A stretch of 64,000 bases of DNA from Fluctibacter halophilus (GCF_020687825.1 NZ_JAJEWP010000001.1:1396998-1460997), one strand, 5' to 3'; shown: positions 20,981 to 30,414, counted from the first letter of the stretch. The notes: a model not told the origin generated them from the letters alone. Program-made: numbers and translations.

Positions 20981-21036
20981 GTGGCGGCGTCGAAGCCGTT
21001 AACCTTTGCGTTTTTGTGAGCCGGAACATTCTCAGT

Positions 21037-21780
21037 ATGGAAAACCCTGTTGCGCTGATCACGGGCAGTGCCAAACGTCTCGGCGCGGCCACTGCCCGCC
21101 ACTTGCATCAACAAGGTTACGATGTTGTTGTGCATTGCCACCATTCCTTCGATGTCGCTAGCCGCCTGTGTGCGTCGTTAAATGACCAACGTCAGGACTC
21201 CGCAAAACTGCTGGTCGCTGACCTGTGCGACCCCAAAGCCTGGCAATCTCTGGCCGAAGACGCGGTAATGGCGTTTGGTCGCCTTGACGTGCTGGTGAAT
21301 AATGCCTCGGCGTTCTACCCTACCCCGGTCGGCGACATAACAACCGACGACTGGCATATCCTGATGGGCAGCAATGCCCAGGGGCCCCTGTTCCTTAGTC
21401 AGTATTTACAAAAACATTTGGCCCGAAATCAGGGGGTTATTGTTAACATGGTGGATATCCATGCAGAGCGCCCTCTGGCAAGCCATACTGTATATTGCAT
21501 GGCGAAAGCGGCACTGGTCGCCATGACGCGATCACTGGCGATAGAACTCGCCCCACAGGTAAGGGTCAATGGCGTTGCTCCGGGGGCCATTTTATGGCCT
21601 GAAGCTCCCTTATCTGAGCAAGACAAAGGCGACATATTGCAGCAAATCCCGCTGGGCAGCCTTGGCACACCCGACGACATTGCCCGCACCATCGCATTTC
21701 TGGTCGCGTCACCGTATATCACCGGTCAGATCATCGCGGTTGACGGTGGACGCAGTATAGCCAGTGCCAGTAAGGCCTGA
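21037..21780 (+). CDS. Pteridine reductase-like short-chain dehydrogenase
   Basis: 247-residue Rossmann-fold SDR. It has the nucleotide motif TGSAKRLGAATARHL in place of the usual TGxxxGIG, as in pteridine reductases and FolM. It also has the NNASAFYPTP segment and an active-site Tyr-x3-Lys (HTVYCMAKAAL). The product likely reduces dihydropterins or dihydrofolate with NADPH. The start at ATG 21037 gives the proper N-terminus (MENPVALITGS). It sits in a loose plus-strand cluster after the fructosamine kinase. Confidence 0.85.
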   Translation: MENPVALITGSAKRLGAATARHLHQQGYDVVVHCHHSFDVASRLCASLNDQRQDSAKLLVADLCDPKAWQSLAEDAVMAFGRLDVLVNNASAFYPTPVGDITTDDWHILMGSNAQGPLFLSQYLQKHLARNQGVIVNMVDIHAERPLASHTVYCMAKAALVAMTRSLAIELAPQVRVNGVAPGAILWPEAPLSEQDKGDILQQIPLGSLGTPDDIARTIAFLVASPYITGQIIAVDGGRSIASASKA

Positions 21781-21805
21781 GAGGTCACATTGGCGGAGGT
21801 GATTT

Positions 21806-22006
21806 ATGCAGCTCAAACAAACCACTCTGAGTTGTCCTCACTGTGGTCACCCGATGCACGTATCGCTGGATTGCAGTAATGGCGATCAAGACTATTTTGA
21901 GGACTGTCCGAACTGTTGCTATCCGGTGCATCTGGCGATGCACATCGACGACATGCAGCACAAAGTGCAACTCACGGTCCTGTCTGACGACGAACAGGTT
22001 TACTGA
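21806..22006 (+). CDS. CPXCG-motif cysteine-rich protein
   Basis: A 66-residue protein with two CxxC pairs (SCPHCG and DCPNCCYP) arranged as a zinc ribbon, characteristic of the CPXCG family. Function is unknown and metal binding is inferred. GGAGGTGATTT lies just upstream of the start. Its 3' end is close to the next gene, for which no proper start codon is evident, so coupling is possible. Confidence 0.85.
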   Translation: MQLKQTTLSCPHCGHPMHVSLDCSNGDQDYFEDCPNCCYPVHLAMHIDDMQHKVQLTVLSDDEQVY

Positions 22007-22028
22007 CACCCTAAGCAATTGTCTGCCA

Positions 22029-23006
22029 TTGCTCAGTGTAGTGGCTATCGTCGGCTGCTCACCGGCATCGCCGCTACAAACACAGCTTGAGGATTATACC
22101 ACCCGTTTGGCCCGGGTGCTGGAGACTACCGCCCCCGATTATGCCCCTCTGCCAACCAAGCAACGCTTTCCGCTACGCCAGGACATGCCTGTGTTCCCTG
22201 CGGATGTGCGTATCAATCTGCGTGAATTTTACGCCTTGCAACAATGTGCAGTAGCCGGCCTTATCGCCCAGCGCAATACCGCACTGGGTCACGCCCAGTT
22301 ACCCTCAAGCCGGTTTGCATACCAGTTGCAAGTGATTGAAGGCCTTATCCAATGCCGGCAACAGCTTGAGCCATCGCCAGGGGATATACCGCTTGACGAC
22401 TGGATAGCACAGAAGCAACAAAACTTGCCGTTACACTGGGCGCAATTGGTGCAACACAGTCAGGAAATAGCGATTCATTTTGACCGCGCTGAACAGGGGA
22501 TCTCTGCAGACGACGATGATCGTCTGACGGCGGTAGCAAGCGCGTGGAAATATTTGTTAGCACTACCCAAAGCGACCACCATTGATGGTGAAGCCCTTGA
22601 ACATCACCTGCAACAGCTGAAATTCGCACCTCTGCCTGCAAAGCTGCAATTCAATCACACACAACTGGGCACCCAATTGCCGGTGGTCACCGCCTGGCTT
22701 GAGCAACAACAATTGCCAGAACAATGCCGTTCACCTCAATTCGAACAAGGAGCACAGTACCTTGCCAATGTGTTTAAGCTGGTGTTTGTCCAACGTATTC
22801 AGCCGTTTGTCAGCACCATGAATCACTACCACTACACGTTGTTGCCGGTGTATCAACAACTACTCGATACCCCGACATTGAGCCCGGCATTTAAAGCCCG
22901 TATCCAGCACCAGTTGGATACCTTCAGTGCAGCGCAAAACGCGGTTCGTGCTCATATCGCCTACTGGCAGCAGTTCTTTGATGCCTGCGATTTGCACCCC
23001 GGTTAA
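22029..23006 (+). CDS. DUF3080 family lipoprotein, start uncertain
   Basis: About 325 residues, matching the DUF3080 family of proteobacterial lipoproteins (function unknown). A hydrophobic segment ends in a lipobox-like IVGC followed by SPAS, then a Gln-rich helical body. The frame is open far upstream into the CPXCG gene in another frame. The only start codons near the signal peptide are non-ATG (TTG 22029, a CTG earlier, GTG later), and none has a good ribosome binding site. I report the TTG. The true start may be upstream or a sequencing indel may be present. The body is clearly coding. Confidence 0.7.
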   Translation: MLSVVAIVGCSPASPLQTQLEDYTTRLARVLETTAPDYAPLPTKQRFPLRQDMPVFPADVRINLREFYALQQCAVAGLIAQRNTALGHAQLPSSRFAYQLQVIEGLIQCRQQLEPSPGDIPLDDWIAQKQQNLPLHWAQLVQHSQEIAIHFDRAEQGISADDDDRLTAVASAWKYLLALPKATTIDGEALEHHLQQLKFAPLPAKLQFNHTQLGTQLPVVTAWLEQQQLPEQCRSPQFEQGAQYLANVFKLVFVQRIQPFVSTMNHYHYTLLPVYQQLLDTPTLSPAFKARIQHQLDTFSAAQNAVRAHIAYWQQFFDACDLHPG

Positions 23007-23019
23007 GGGAGCTGCACAT

Positions 23020-23454
23020 TTACGCCAGTTTCAGTTGCTGGCGCAGTTCATTCGCCGCAGGCGCGGTCAGATCGGCCAGTGTGTAGCTGTCCAGAACCGA
23101 CAGGAATGCCTCCACCGCTTGTGCCAGTGCCCCTTTCAACCGACAGGCCGGTAATAACGTGCAGGCCGGTTTGTTGCAATCGATGATGGTCAGCGTGGAC
23201 TCCATTACCCGTACAGCATCACCCAGACCAATGTCCTGTGCCGGCCGATTCAGGGTTATGCCGCCGCCTTTTCCCCGCTGGGTACGGATAAATCCTGCTT
23301 TTCCCAGGTGATGAACGATTTTATTGATGTTGTTTCTGGAAATGCCGTAAGTCTGGCAGACCGTATCGATGCTGGCATTCTGCCCCTCAGGTAACAGCGC
23401 CAGATACATTAATACGCGCAATCCGTAGTCTGTGTAACGGGTCAGTTGCATCAT
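23020..23454 (-). CDS. nsrR: Rrf2-family nitric-oxide-sensing repressor
   Basis: 144 residues, NsrR type. The N-terminal winged helix (MMQLTRYTDYGLRVLMYLA) is followed by the RGKGGGITL wing and three conserved cysteines at 93, 98 and 104 (CNKPACTLLPAC), the Fe-S ligands that nitric oxide destroys. The start is the first of two tandem ATGs. It is divergent from the small membrane protein and nnrS, with two matching 23-bp operators between. It should therefore repress both itself and the NO-response genes until NO appears. Confidence 0.92.
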   Translation of the reverse strand: MMQLTRYTDYGLRVLMYLALLPEGQNASIDTVCQTYGISRNNINKIVHHLGKAGFIRTQRGKGGGITLNRPAQDIGLGDAVRVMESTLTIIDCNKPACTLLPACRLKGALAQAVEAFLSVLDSYTLADLTAPAANELRQQLKLA

Positions 23455-23483
23455 ATGTCTCTTTGTTCTCTTGCATCCCCAAA

Positions 23484-23506
23484 AAGATACATTTAATATG
23501 CACCTT
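23484..23506. promoter_or_regulatory. NsrR-type operator 1
   Basis: A 23-bp imperfect inverted repeat (AAGATACA, 7-bp centre, TGCACCTT) resembles the known NsrR site with arms AAGATGCA/TGCATCTT. It lies closest to nsrR. Confidence 0.75.
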
Positions 23507-23510
23507 AGTA

Positions 23511-23533
23511 AACATACATATAACATGCATCTT
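23511..23533. promoter_or_regulatory. NsrR-type operator 2
   Basis: A second 23-bp site with arms AACATACA and TGCATCTT lies 27 bp further along and just before the ribosome binding site of the downstream operon. The 27-bp centre-to-centre spacing puts the two sites about two and a half helical turns apart. Confidence 0.75.
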
Positions 23534-23545
23534 ATGGAGAGTGTC

Positions 23546-23767
23546 ATGTCTGAACACAGGTTACTTCAATGCGCCAATGCCACCATGCTATTTAGCCTAC
23601 TGGCATTTATCGCATCGGTTGTGCTGTCGTACCGTTTTGAATCACAGCTTCCCTTGCTGTTGGTAACCACCTTGCATGTCTCTCAGATGCTATTAGCGGG
23701 CGTGTTTAAAGTGGCATATGTGGTGCGTTTGGTGACACAAAAACAATTGGGTCTGGTGGTACGCTGA
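23546..23767 (+). CDS. Small membrane protein paired with NnrS
   Basis: 73 residues with two hydrophobic segments and short polar ends (MSEHRLLQCANATM...). The start ATG has GGAGAG upstream. It is immediately followed by nnrS, whose ATG begins one base after its stop. Position under the NsrR operators suggests a role in nitric oxide or nitrosative stress. Function is not otherwise known. Confidence 0.75.
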   Translation: MSEHRLLQCANATMLFSLLAFIASVVLSYRFESQLPLLLVTTLHVSQMLLAGVFKVAYVVRLVTQKQLGLVVR

Positions 23768-24976
23768 ATGAAACGTTTGATCCCTATCCACGAGCCTGCG
23801 GCGCAACGATCAGGACTGGCGCTATGGAACCTGGCTTTTCGGCCGTTTTTTTTCGCAGGAAATGTGTTCACCATACTGGCGATGCTGTATTGGGTCAGCA
23901 TTCTGGTGGGCTGGCACCTGCCCACCCCGTACGGTGGTGCCCTGTTCTGGCATGCCCATGAAATGCTGTTTGGTTTTGTGGTCGCCATCGTAGTAGGTTT
24001 TCTGCTCACTGCAGCCCAAACATGGACTGGGGTACCCGGCCTGCAAGGACCCTTGCTGGGCGGTCTGTGGGGGCTGTGGTGCCTGGCGCGTATTGCGATG
24101 GTGTTAAACGCCCCTGCAACCTTGGTAGTGTTCACGGATTTACTGTTCATTCCCCTGGCGGCAGGCTATCTGACCTATCAGGTTGTGCGCAGCCGAAACT
24201 GGCGTAATGGGGTGTTTTTACTGATACTGGGTGGTTTGTTTACGCTCAATCTGGTGTCTCACTGGAGTCTACGTCTGTCGGATCACGCACTGACCCAATG
24301 GGCGTTTCACACCACCGTGATGCTCATTACTGTGATAATGGTAGTTATCGGTGGTCGTGTAATACCGATGTTTACCGCCAATGGAATTGGGGAGCAAAGG
24401 ACTCTCGCCTTGGCCCACCTTGAACGCGCTGTTTTTCTGCTCATCCCAATCCTACTGAGCCTGCAGATTGCCCAAATTTGGTTTGCGCAAGTGCAGCCAT
24501 ACCTGGGCTTTGTCCTGCTGTCGTGGGGCATTGCCAATGGCTGGCGCTGGTGGCGATGGCTGCACCGCCGGGCCTGGCGCGTCCCTTTGGTTGTTTCATT
24601 GCACCTTGCCTATGGCTTTATTCCGCTTGGATTGATGCTGTGGGGGGGAGCACTATTACTCCCCTACCTGCCAGTATCCGCGGGTCTCCATGCCCTTAGC
24701 GCCGGAGCAATGGGCAGTCTGATCCTTGCGATGATGAGCCGGGTCAGTCTGGGGCATACCGGGCGTGCGCTGCTGCCGCCGGGCAGCATGCCGTTTGCCT
24801 TCGCCGCTGTATGGTTGGCGGGGATTCTTCGCATCGTGGTGGCGATTTTTACCCTACCGTCCAGCCCACTGGTGTGGTTGGTGGTGGGCGGGTTATGGAG
24901 CCTGGGTTTCGGCCTGTTCCTGTGGTCTTACACGCGAATACTGTGGTCAGCCCGCGCCGATGGTCTGGCGGGCTAA
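23768..24976 (+). CDS. nnrS: NnrS family membrane protein
   Basis: 402 residues with about twelve hydrophobic helices. The family signature is visible: LWNLAFRPFFFAGN at the N-terminus, LFWHAHEMLFGFV with the His pair, and AMMSRVSLGHTGR near the C-terminus. NnrS is an NO-responsive, probably haem- and copper-associated membrane protein that eases nitrosative stress. It is translated just after the small membrane protein and controlled by the NsrR sites upstream. Confidence 0.95.
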   Translation: MKRLIPIHEPAAQRSGLALWNLAFRPFFFAGNVFTILAMLYWVSILVGWHLPTPYGGALFWHAHEMLFGFVVAIVVGFLLTAAQTWTGVPGLQGPLLGGLWGLWCLARIAMVLNAPATLVVFTDLLFIPLAAGYLTYQVVRSRNWRNGVFLLILGGLFTLNLVSHWSLRLSDHALTQWAFHTTVMLITVIMVVIGGRVIPMFTANGIGEQRTLALAHLERAVFLLIPILLSLQIAQIWFAQVQPYLGFVLLSWGIANGWRWWRWLHRRAWRVPLVVSLHLAYGFIPLGLMLWGGALLLPYLPVSAGLHALSAGAMGSLILAMMSRVSLGHTGRALLPPGSMPFAFAAVWLAGILRIVVAIFTLPSSPLVWLVVGGLWSLGFGLFLWSYTRILWSARADGLAG

Positions 24977-25695
24977 TCCTGCACCGCTATCGCCGCCAGC
25001 GCTTTGCGGTGGCGGTTGTCCAGCACCGTGTAGCACGGAAACAGCAAAAAGTAGGTAAAGCCAGCCAACGACAACCACTGGGCCGGCAGCACCCAGGCCA
25101 GTATCAATGACAGCAACGAGATGCACACAGCAACGACCCAAACGTGCACATCATAGCGGGCTTCGGTCACCTCATAGGGGCTCAGAGCAAGGGGCTCCTG
25201 GCGACGCAGGGCATAGCGATACAAACCAATAAAATTTAACCCCACACACAAAAATCCAATGCCATAAAAGGTGAACATGAAGCGGGCTTGTTCGAGGGTC
25301 TTGAGGGGAAAAATAAACGGCAAAGCCCCGTCAGACAGAAAGTGAAACAGACTCTGCATCATCAGGCGCAACGGGTAGATGTAGATCAGCACCAGAAACA
25401 CCAGCAGGCTACTGAGGAAAATCGACATACCGTCTTCGAGGCCATAGCGTCGGCACCAGGTAGCATGGGCGTGCCAGATCCACACGATCACAGCAAAACT
25501 GGCGGCAAAAGCCGGGATGGTTTTCAGCGCCAGCACGAACTCTTCAAAGGACTGGGGAATGCTACCCACTGAAATCACCAGCATGGTCACGGCAAAGGCA
25601 AACGCCGCAGCGACGAAGGTCTCAATACGGTTCATCCCTTCACCGCGCATGGTGACGGATCCAGCCAGGTTGGGTTGAGGTGCGCTGTCAGCCAT
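24973..25695 (-). CDS. TMEM175/DUF1211-like membrane protein
   Basis: 240 residues with six or so helices. It has the N-terminal MNRIETFVAAAFAFAVTMLVIS, matching the R-x3-F segment of the TMEM175 (DUF1211) family, whose characterised members are potassium-permeable channels. The usual FSD triad is altered (FVAAAFAFA), so channel function is not assured. The start at ATG 25695 avoids an unsupported N-terminal extension. It is convergent with nnrS, overlapping by four bases. Confidence 0.72.
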   Translation of the reverse strand: MADSAPQPNLAGSVTMRGEGMNRIETFVAAAFAFAVTMLVISVGSIPQSFEEFVLALKTIPAFAASFAVIVWIWHAHATWCRRYGLEDGMSIFLSSLLVFLVLIYIYPLRLMMQSLFHFLSDGALPFIFPLKTLEQARFMFTFYGIGFLCVGLNFIGLYRYALRRQEPLALSPYEVTEARYDVHVWVVAVCISLLSLILAWVLPAQWLSLAGFTYFLLFPCYTVLDNRHRKALAAIAVQD

Positions 25696-25791
25696 AACAA
25701 TCCTTGATGGGCAATTTTTCACCACTTTACGATGGTCAATCCTGTGGCGCAAGCCAGTAGCGCTATTCCTCGCTGCGATTTGTCAACGTAT

Positions 25792-27213
25792 CTAAAACAC
25801 CAGGCTTTTGCCCTGACAGGGCGTTTGGGCGCGGATCTTTGCCACATCCCAGAGTTTTTGCGACAGTGCTTCGATGGCCCCGGCTTCGCCGTGCACCAGC
25901 ACGACGGTTGGCTCACCTTTTATTTGCGTGACCCAATCGATCAATCCCTGTTGACCGGCGTGAGCGGAAAAACCACCAAGGGTCTCTATGTGCGCTTTAA
26001 CCACATATTCCTCATCGTACAAACGCACTTTTTTGAGGCCATCTACCAGTAATCGTCCCAGCGTATCCTGGGCCTGATAGCCACAAAACAGAACCGTATT
26101 TTCTGCTTTCCAGATGCGCTGTTTAAAGTGATGCCGGATCCGCCCGCCGGTACACATCCCGCTACCGGCAATGATCAGGGCCCCTTTGACAATCTTGTTC
26201 ACCGCAATGGACTCTTCCGGCGTGACCGCGAGAAACAGGCGTGGAATAAAGTCATCCAATATCGATTGAGCATCGGGCGCGGCTTTGGCGATGTCACTCT
26301 GATCGAGTGCCGAAAACCACTTGTCATAGACTTTGGTCACTTCAATCGCCATCGGACTATCGAGGATCACCTGCCACTGGTCGAGGATCCCCTCCTGATG
26401 CAACACGCCGAGGTAATACAGTAATTCCTGGGTCCGCCCTACCGCAAAGGCAGGGATCATGATATTGCCACCACGGGCTTCGGTCTCGGTAATGATGTTA
26501 CGCAGCTCGGCCACGGTGTCGGGCAACGGCTTGTGATTGCGATCACCATAGGTACTTTCCATCACCACAACATCCGCCCGTTCAATGGTGGCCGGGTCTT
26601 TCATCAACACCGCATTACGGTTGCCCAGATCGCCGGAGAACACCAGGGTTTTGTCCTCGCCCTTTTCCTTCAGGTGCAATTCAACAATCGCCGAACCCAA
26701 TATATGCCCCGCATCATGAAAGGTCAGCCAAGCCTGATTACCAACGCGTTTTTTGGTTTCATAGGGTACCGAGTGGCATAAGGACAACACGGTTTCCACA
26801 TCCTCTTCACCGTATTGGGGCTCCAACGGATCTTTGCCTTTGCGCCCGCGGCGCAGGTTTTCACGCTCCAAGTCGCCCAGGTAAATACTGACCGCATCTT
26901 TGAGCATGACTTCCAGCAGATCCGCCGTGCCGGCAGCGCAAAAAATTGGCCCTCGAAAACCATCGTGCACCAGTTTAGGCAACATTCCGCTGTGATCGAG
27001 GTGTGCATGGGACAGCACGACGGCATCGATACCGGCGGGTGAAAAATCAAAGGTCTCGCGCTGCACCCGCTCTACATTGCTGCCGCCCTGATGCATGCCA
27101 CAATCTAATAGTACAGTGCCGAGCGCCGGTGATCGCAGCTCATGGCAGGAACCGGTGACTTCTTGTGCTGCGCCTAGAAAAGTGAGTATTGCCACGGGGT
27201 GATCTCCATCCAT
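25792..27213 (-). CDS. Beta-CASP metallo-beta-lactamase-fold ribonuclease-like protein
   Basis: 473 residues. It has the metallo-beta-lactamase motif SHAHLDHSGMLP (metal ligands), further ligands near FHDAGHILGSA and SGDLG, and the beta-CASP insert with PAFAVGRTQELLYYLG. The C-terminal part has GGFSAHAGQQGL and VLVHGEAGA. This is the YsgA/CPSF73-like RNA-processing hydrolase group, cytoplasmic and zinc dependent. Its RNA target is unknown. Confidence 0.9.
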   Translation of the reverse strand: MDGDHPVAILTFLGAAQEVTGSCHELRSPALGTVLLDCGMHQGGSNVERVQRETFDFSPAGIDAVVLSHAHLDHSGMLPKLVHDGFRGPIFCAAGTADLLEVMLKDAVSIYLGDLERENLRRGRKGKDPLEPQYGEEDVETVLSLCHSVPYETKKRVGNQAWLTFHDAGHILGSAIVELHLKEKGEDKTLVFSGDLGNRNAVLMKDPATIERADVVVMESTYGDRNHKPLPDTVAELRNIITETEARGGNIMIPAFAVGRTQELLYYLGVLHQEGILDQWQVILDSPMAIEVTKVYDKWFSALDQSDIAKAAPDAQSILDDFIPRLFLAVTPEESIAVNKIVKGALIIAGSGMCTGGRIRHHFKQRIWKAENTVLFCGYQAQDTLGRLLVDGLKKVRLYDEEYVVKAHIETLGGFSAHAGQQGLIDWVTQIKGEPTVVLVHGEAGAIEALSQKLWDVAKIRAQTPCQGKSLVF

Positions 27214-27275
27214 TGTCGTGTTAATCAGTACAACACACCTCAGTGTGCAGTGACTTGCGCTACATCAAATCGATG

Positions 27276-28118
27276 TCAGCGCTCTGGCTCGATGTGAACT
27301 GTGACATCGAAAATATTGAACCGCTCGGCCAATGTACGCTCAATCTCGTCGGCGATGCCATGGGCCTGTTCCACCGATAACTGGGGATCAACACCCACGG
27401 TAATGTCAGCCACATAGCCTTTGCCCTGCTTGCGGGCACGCAGTTGTCGCACAGACTGCACCTCCTCGACCGCCGACACGGTATCGGAAACCCGTTGATG
27501 ATTATCGAGCTGCTGATCGACCAAGGTAGGAATGGCCCGCATAAACAATCGATAGGCCAGGATCAGGATCAGCACAGACACCACAGTGGCAAACACCGTA
27601 TCAAGCCAATAATAGCCCATCGCCGCCAGTTGCCAGCCGATCAGTACCGCCACACTGGTCAATACATCGCTAAAGGTGTGGCTGGCATCTGCAGACAGCA
27701 ACGACGAGTCCAGGCGCTTGGCCCAGCGCTGCTCCCACAAACTCAGCGACAAATTTACCCCGAGTGCCAGCACCAGAATGATAAGGCCGGGCAGGTTTTG
27801 TTCCACCGGCTCACCGATGCGCTTCAGGGCATTAATAAATACCTCAATCGCCACCACCGACAGCAACACTGCCAGCCCAAACACCGCCAGTGATTCAAAT
27901 TTCTGATGGCCGTAAGGATGATCATCGTCCGCCGGCTGCGCCGCCAGGTTGACGGCCAACCAGGCAAACACGTTGTTGACCAAATCGGTCAGGGAATGCA
28001 GCGCATCAGCTACCAGTGCTGCGGAACCGGTGATCAGGCCCACCACAAATTTCACCAACGCCAGCATTGCGTTAACACTACCTTCAATGATCAGCACCCG
28101 TTTAACTTGGCGACTCAT
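27276..28118 (-). CDS. Cation diffusion facilitator (Fe/Zn efflux) family protein
   Basis: 280 residues. It has six membrane helices with the metal-site motifs DALHSLTDLVNN in helix 2 and DASHTFSDVLTS in helix 5, then the cytoplasmic ferredoxin-like domain (VADITVGVDPQLSVEQAHGI). It exports divalent metal by proton exchange. It is the FieF-like subgroup by length, but metal identity is not certain. The start is ATG 28118 with GGAGG upstream. It lies 51 bases after the phosphate symporter gene and is probably co-transcribed with it. Confidence 0.9.
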   Translation of the reverse strand: MSRQVKRVLIIEGSVNAMLALVKFVVGLITGSAALVADALHSLTDLVNNVFAWLAVNLAAQPADDDHPYGHQKFESLAVFGLAVLLSVVAIEVFINALKRIGEPVEQNLPGLIILVLALGVNLSLSLWEQRWAKRLDSSLLSADASHTFSDVLTSVAVLIGWQLAAMGYYWLDTVFATVVSVLILILAYRLFMRAIPTLVDQQLDNHQRVSDTVSAVEEVQSVRQLRARKQGKGYVADITVGVDPQLSVEQAHGIADEIERTLAERFNIFDVTVHIEPER

Positions 28119-28169
28119 GAAACCTCCTGTGCAAAAACCTTGTTGCTTTCCCCTCCACGAAACCATTGG

Positions 28170-29780
28170 TTACGCATTGGCAGACTCCGATGGCTTGTCA
28201 CTGTCCTGTTTGATCCGAAGGCTGGTAAAGTTGTTGAGCTTGTCTTTCAACCGCTGGGTGTAGGTAATGAAGTTGGTCAGCGCCCCGGCATCTTCCCGTT
28301 TAGGGTCAACCAGCAACAGCAGTAAATTGCGATTAGCCTGATCGATGGAATGCTGTAATTCTTTGGCCGCCGATTTCAGGTTGGGTGGCTCCTCTTCGCG
28401 CATGGCATCGCCGATACGCTCAAAAAACGCCAGAGTCTGGCTGGACAACGTACGAACCAACAGCAATACATCGCTTTTCAGCTCAATGTAATGTTCATTA
28501 AGGACCTTTTTCGATTCATACAAATCGCTGATGGAATCATGGATCTGAAACAAGTAATCAAACTGATTGATCAATTTGATCAACTGCCGTGACTCTTCTT
28601 CGTCTTTGATCACGGTGACCACTTCCGAGAAATAGTGAATATGTTCGGCTTTAACAAAGTCGATGTATTCGATGCGTTTGCCTCCCGCTTCAAACACCCC
28701 GCGATAATTGGTTTCGATACTCAGGGTGACGATGTTGTAGTTTTCCTGCAGGAAGTCGAACAACGCCCCGGCACTGGCCTGCAACTTGTCTTGCACCTGT
28801 TCGAAGGGCTCCTCGGGATCAAACACCGGCAACGCCAGTCGCTCGAACTCCATCTTGCCCTCCCCCAGCATCATATCAATGAGGCGCTTAAACGGGTTGA
28901 TCAACAGAATAAAGATAACGCTGGCAGACACATTGAACAGCAGGTGAATAAACGCCAGCGCGATGGCCGGTTCAACAGTGACATCCGCCAGATGGTGACC
29001 AAACAACAACAAAAAAGGTAACGCCAGCAGCACGCCACCGACATTAAACAGAAAGTGGCTCATGGCGACTTTTTTGGCTGCCACGTCCATGTTAAACACC
29101 GCAATGGTGGCGGTGGCGGTGGTGCCGATATTGGCCCCAAGCAGCAACGGCACAGCATTCTCCAGCCCCAGTAAGCCCTGTTGAGCAAACACGATCGCAA
29201 GGCCGGTAGTCACTGAACTGGACTGCACGATAGCGGTGAAAATACAGCCGACCAGAATACCGTATAGGGGATTTTGCGGTTCGGTTAACCATTCCACCAG
29301 CACAGGATTGGATTGTAGCGGTGCCAGGGTGTCAGCGATCAGATTAAGGCTGAAAAACACGAACCCAAAGTAAAAGATCGCCTTCCCAAAAATGGCCAGT
29401 TTACTGTGTAGCAACGACACCACAAAGCCAATCACAATCAATAGCGGCGCAAAGCTGGTCAGTTTAAACGCCACTAACTGGGCGGTAATGGTGGTGCCGA
29501 CATTACTGCCAAACACAATGCCAATACTGTTTTTAAACGACAATACCCCGGCGTTCACCAGACTGATGGTGATCACCGAGGTGGCAGAGCTGGACTGGAT
29601 CACCATGGTCACCAGTGCACCTATCAACAATCCAACCACCGGAATACGGGTTGCATTACTGAGTGATTTTCGAAAATGCTCGCCGGAAATGCGCTCAATT
29701 TCCTTGGAGAAGTTCTCCAAGCCAAAAATAAACAAAATGATGGCAGTGACTGCCGTCATAAACACGTGAATGTATTCCAT
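28170..29780 (-). CDS. Na+/phosphate cotransporter with C-terminal PhoU-like domain
   Basis: 536 residues. Two inverted membrane repeats each carry the QSS motif (VIQSSSATSV and IVQSSSVTTG), followed by a cytoplasmic helical PhoU-like domain (about 350-520). This is the NptA/YjbB family, which moves phosphate in or out with sodium. Two glycine-rich LGANIGTT segments support the call. It lies upstream of the CDF gene. Confidence 0.93.
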   Translation of the reverse strand: MEYIHVFMTAVTAIILFIFGLENFSKEIERISGEHFRKSLSNATRIPVVGLLIGALVTMVIQSSSATSVITISLVNAGVLSFKNSIGIVFGSNVGTTITAQLVAFKLTSFAPLLIVIGFVVSLLHSKLAIFGKAIFYFGFVFFSLNLIADTLAPLQSNPVLVEWLTEPQNPLYGILVGCIFTAIVQSSSVTTGLAIVFAQQGLLGLENAVPLLLGANIGTTATATIAVFNMDVAAKKVAMSHFLFNVGGVLLALPFLLLFGHHLADVTVEPAIALAFIHLLFNVSASVIFILLINPFKRLIDMMLGEGKMEFERLALPVFDPEEPFEQVQDKLQASAGALFDFLQENYNIVTLSIETNYRGVFEAGGKRIEYIDFVKAEHIHYFSEVVTVIKDEEESRQLIKLINQFDYLFQIHDSISDLYESKKVLNEHYIELKSDVLLLVRTLSSQTLAFFERIGDAMREEEPPNLKSAAKELQHSIDQANRNLLLLLVDPKREDAGALTNFITYTQRLKDKLNNFTSLRIKQDSDKPSESANA

Positions 29781-29976
29781 ACTCAGCTTTTCCAGCGCAA
29801 TGAGACTGCATCAGATACCCTGACCTTTTTAACAGTGTAGACCCGAAAATGCTTTAAGATTCTGATATATATCAATCATTGCGCGAACAGAATCGCCGAA
29901 TAACACACACCGTGTTGCTGCGCATAAACGCCAATTTGGCCGGTGTGGTTGAAGCAGAGAATACTCCCTGACGGGA

Positions 29977-30414
29977 TTAGAGCCAGATGCAGGCTAGCAT
30001 ATCGTCACCATCTTCATCCATGCCCACTTCCTGAAACCCAAAGCTGGAATAGAAATCTTTTGCCACCGGATTGGCGGGGTTATAACAAATCTCAATACAT
30101 TCAAGATGTGGAATTTTGCGGATCTGTTCAATGGCGAGTTTTAGTGCCACCCTGCCGAACCCTTGATTTTGGTATTGTTTATCCACCATAAAACGCCAAA
30201 TCGACACTTTTTGCGCAGTTTCCTGAACCCACATGAAAAAACCAACAGGCTTACCTTCCAGGCAGATCGCTTTGCAGGTATGGCCTTGATTGTAGTGAGA
30301 CTCGACCAGTGACCACATATTACAGGCGACGTATTGTTCTTGCTCCGGCGCGACATCTAAATCGCATACGGCTTCGTAATTAGAACGGGTAACTTCTTCC
30401 AATGAAATCTTCAT
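29977..30414 (-). CDS. GNAT N-acetyltransferase, polyamine-type
   Basis: 145 residues. The GNAT core has the acetyl-CoA loop QNQGFGRVALKLAIEQIR and the C-terminal GFQEVGMDEDGDDML. The N-terminal half (YNQGHTCKAICLEGKPVGFFMW) resembles spermine/spermidine acetyltransferases of the BltD type. The start at 30414 is ATG. It is monocistronic. The acceptor is inferred only from general similarity. Confidence 0.8.
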   Translation of the reverse strand: MKISLEEVTRSNYEAVCDLDVAPEQEQYVACNMWSLVESHYNQGHTCKAICLEGKPVGFFMWVQETAQKVSIWRFMVDKQYQNQGFGRVALKLAIEQIRKIPHLECIEICYNPANPVAKDFYSSFGFQEVGMDEDGDDMLACIWL

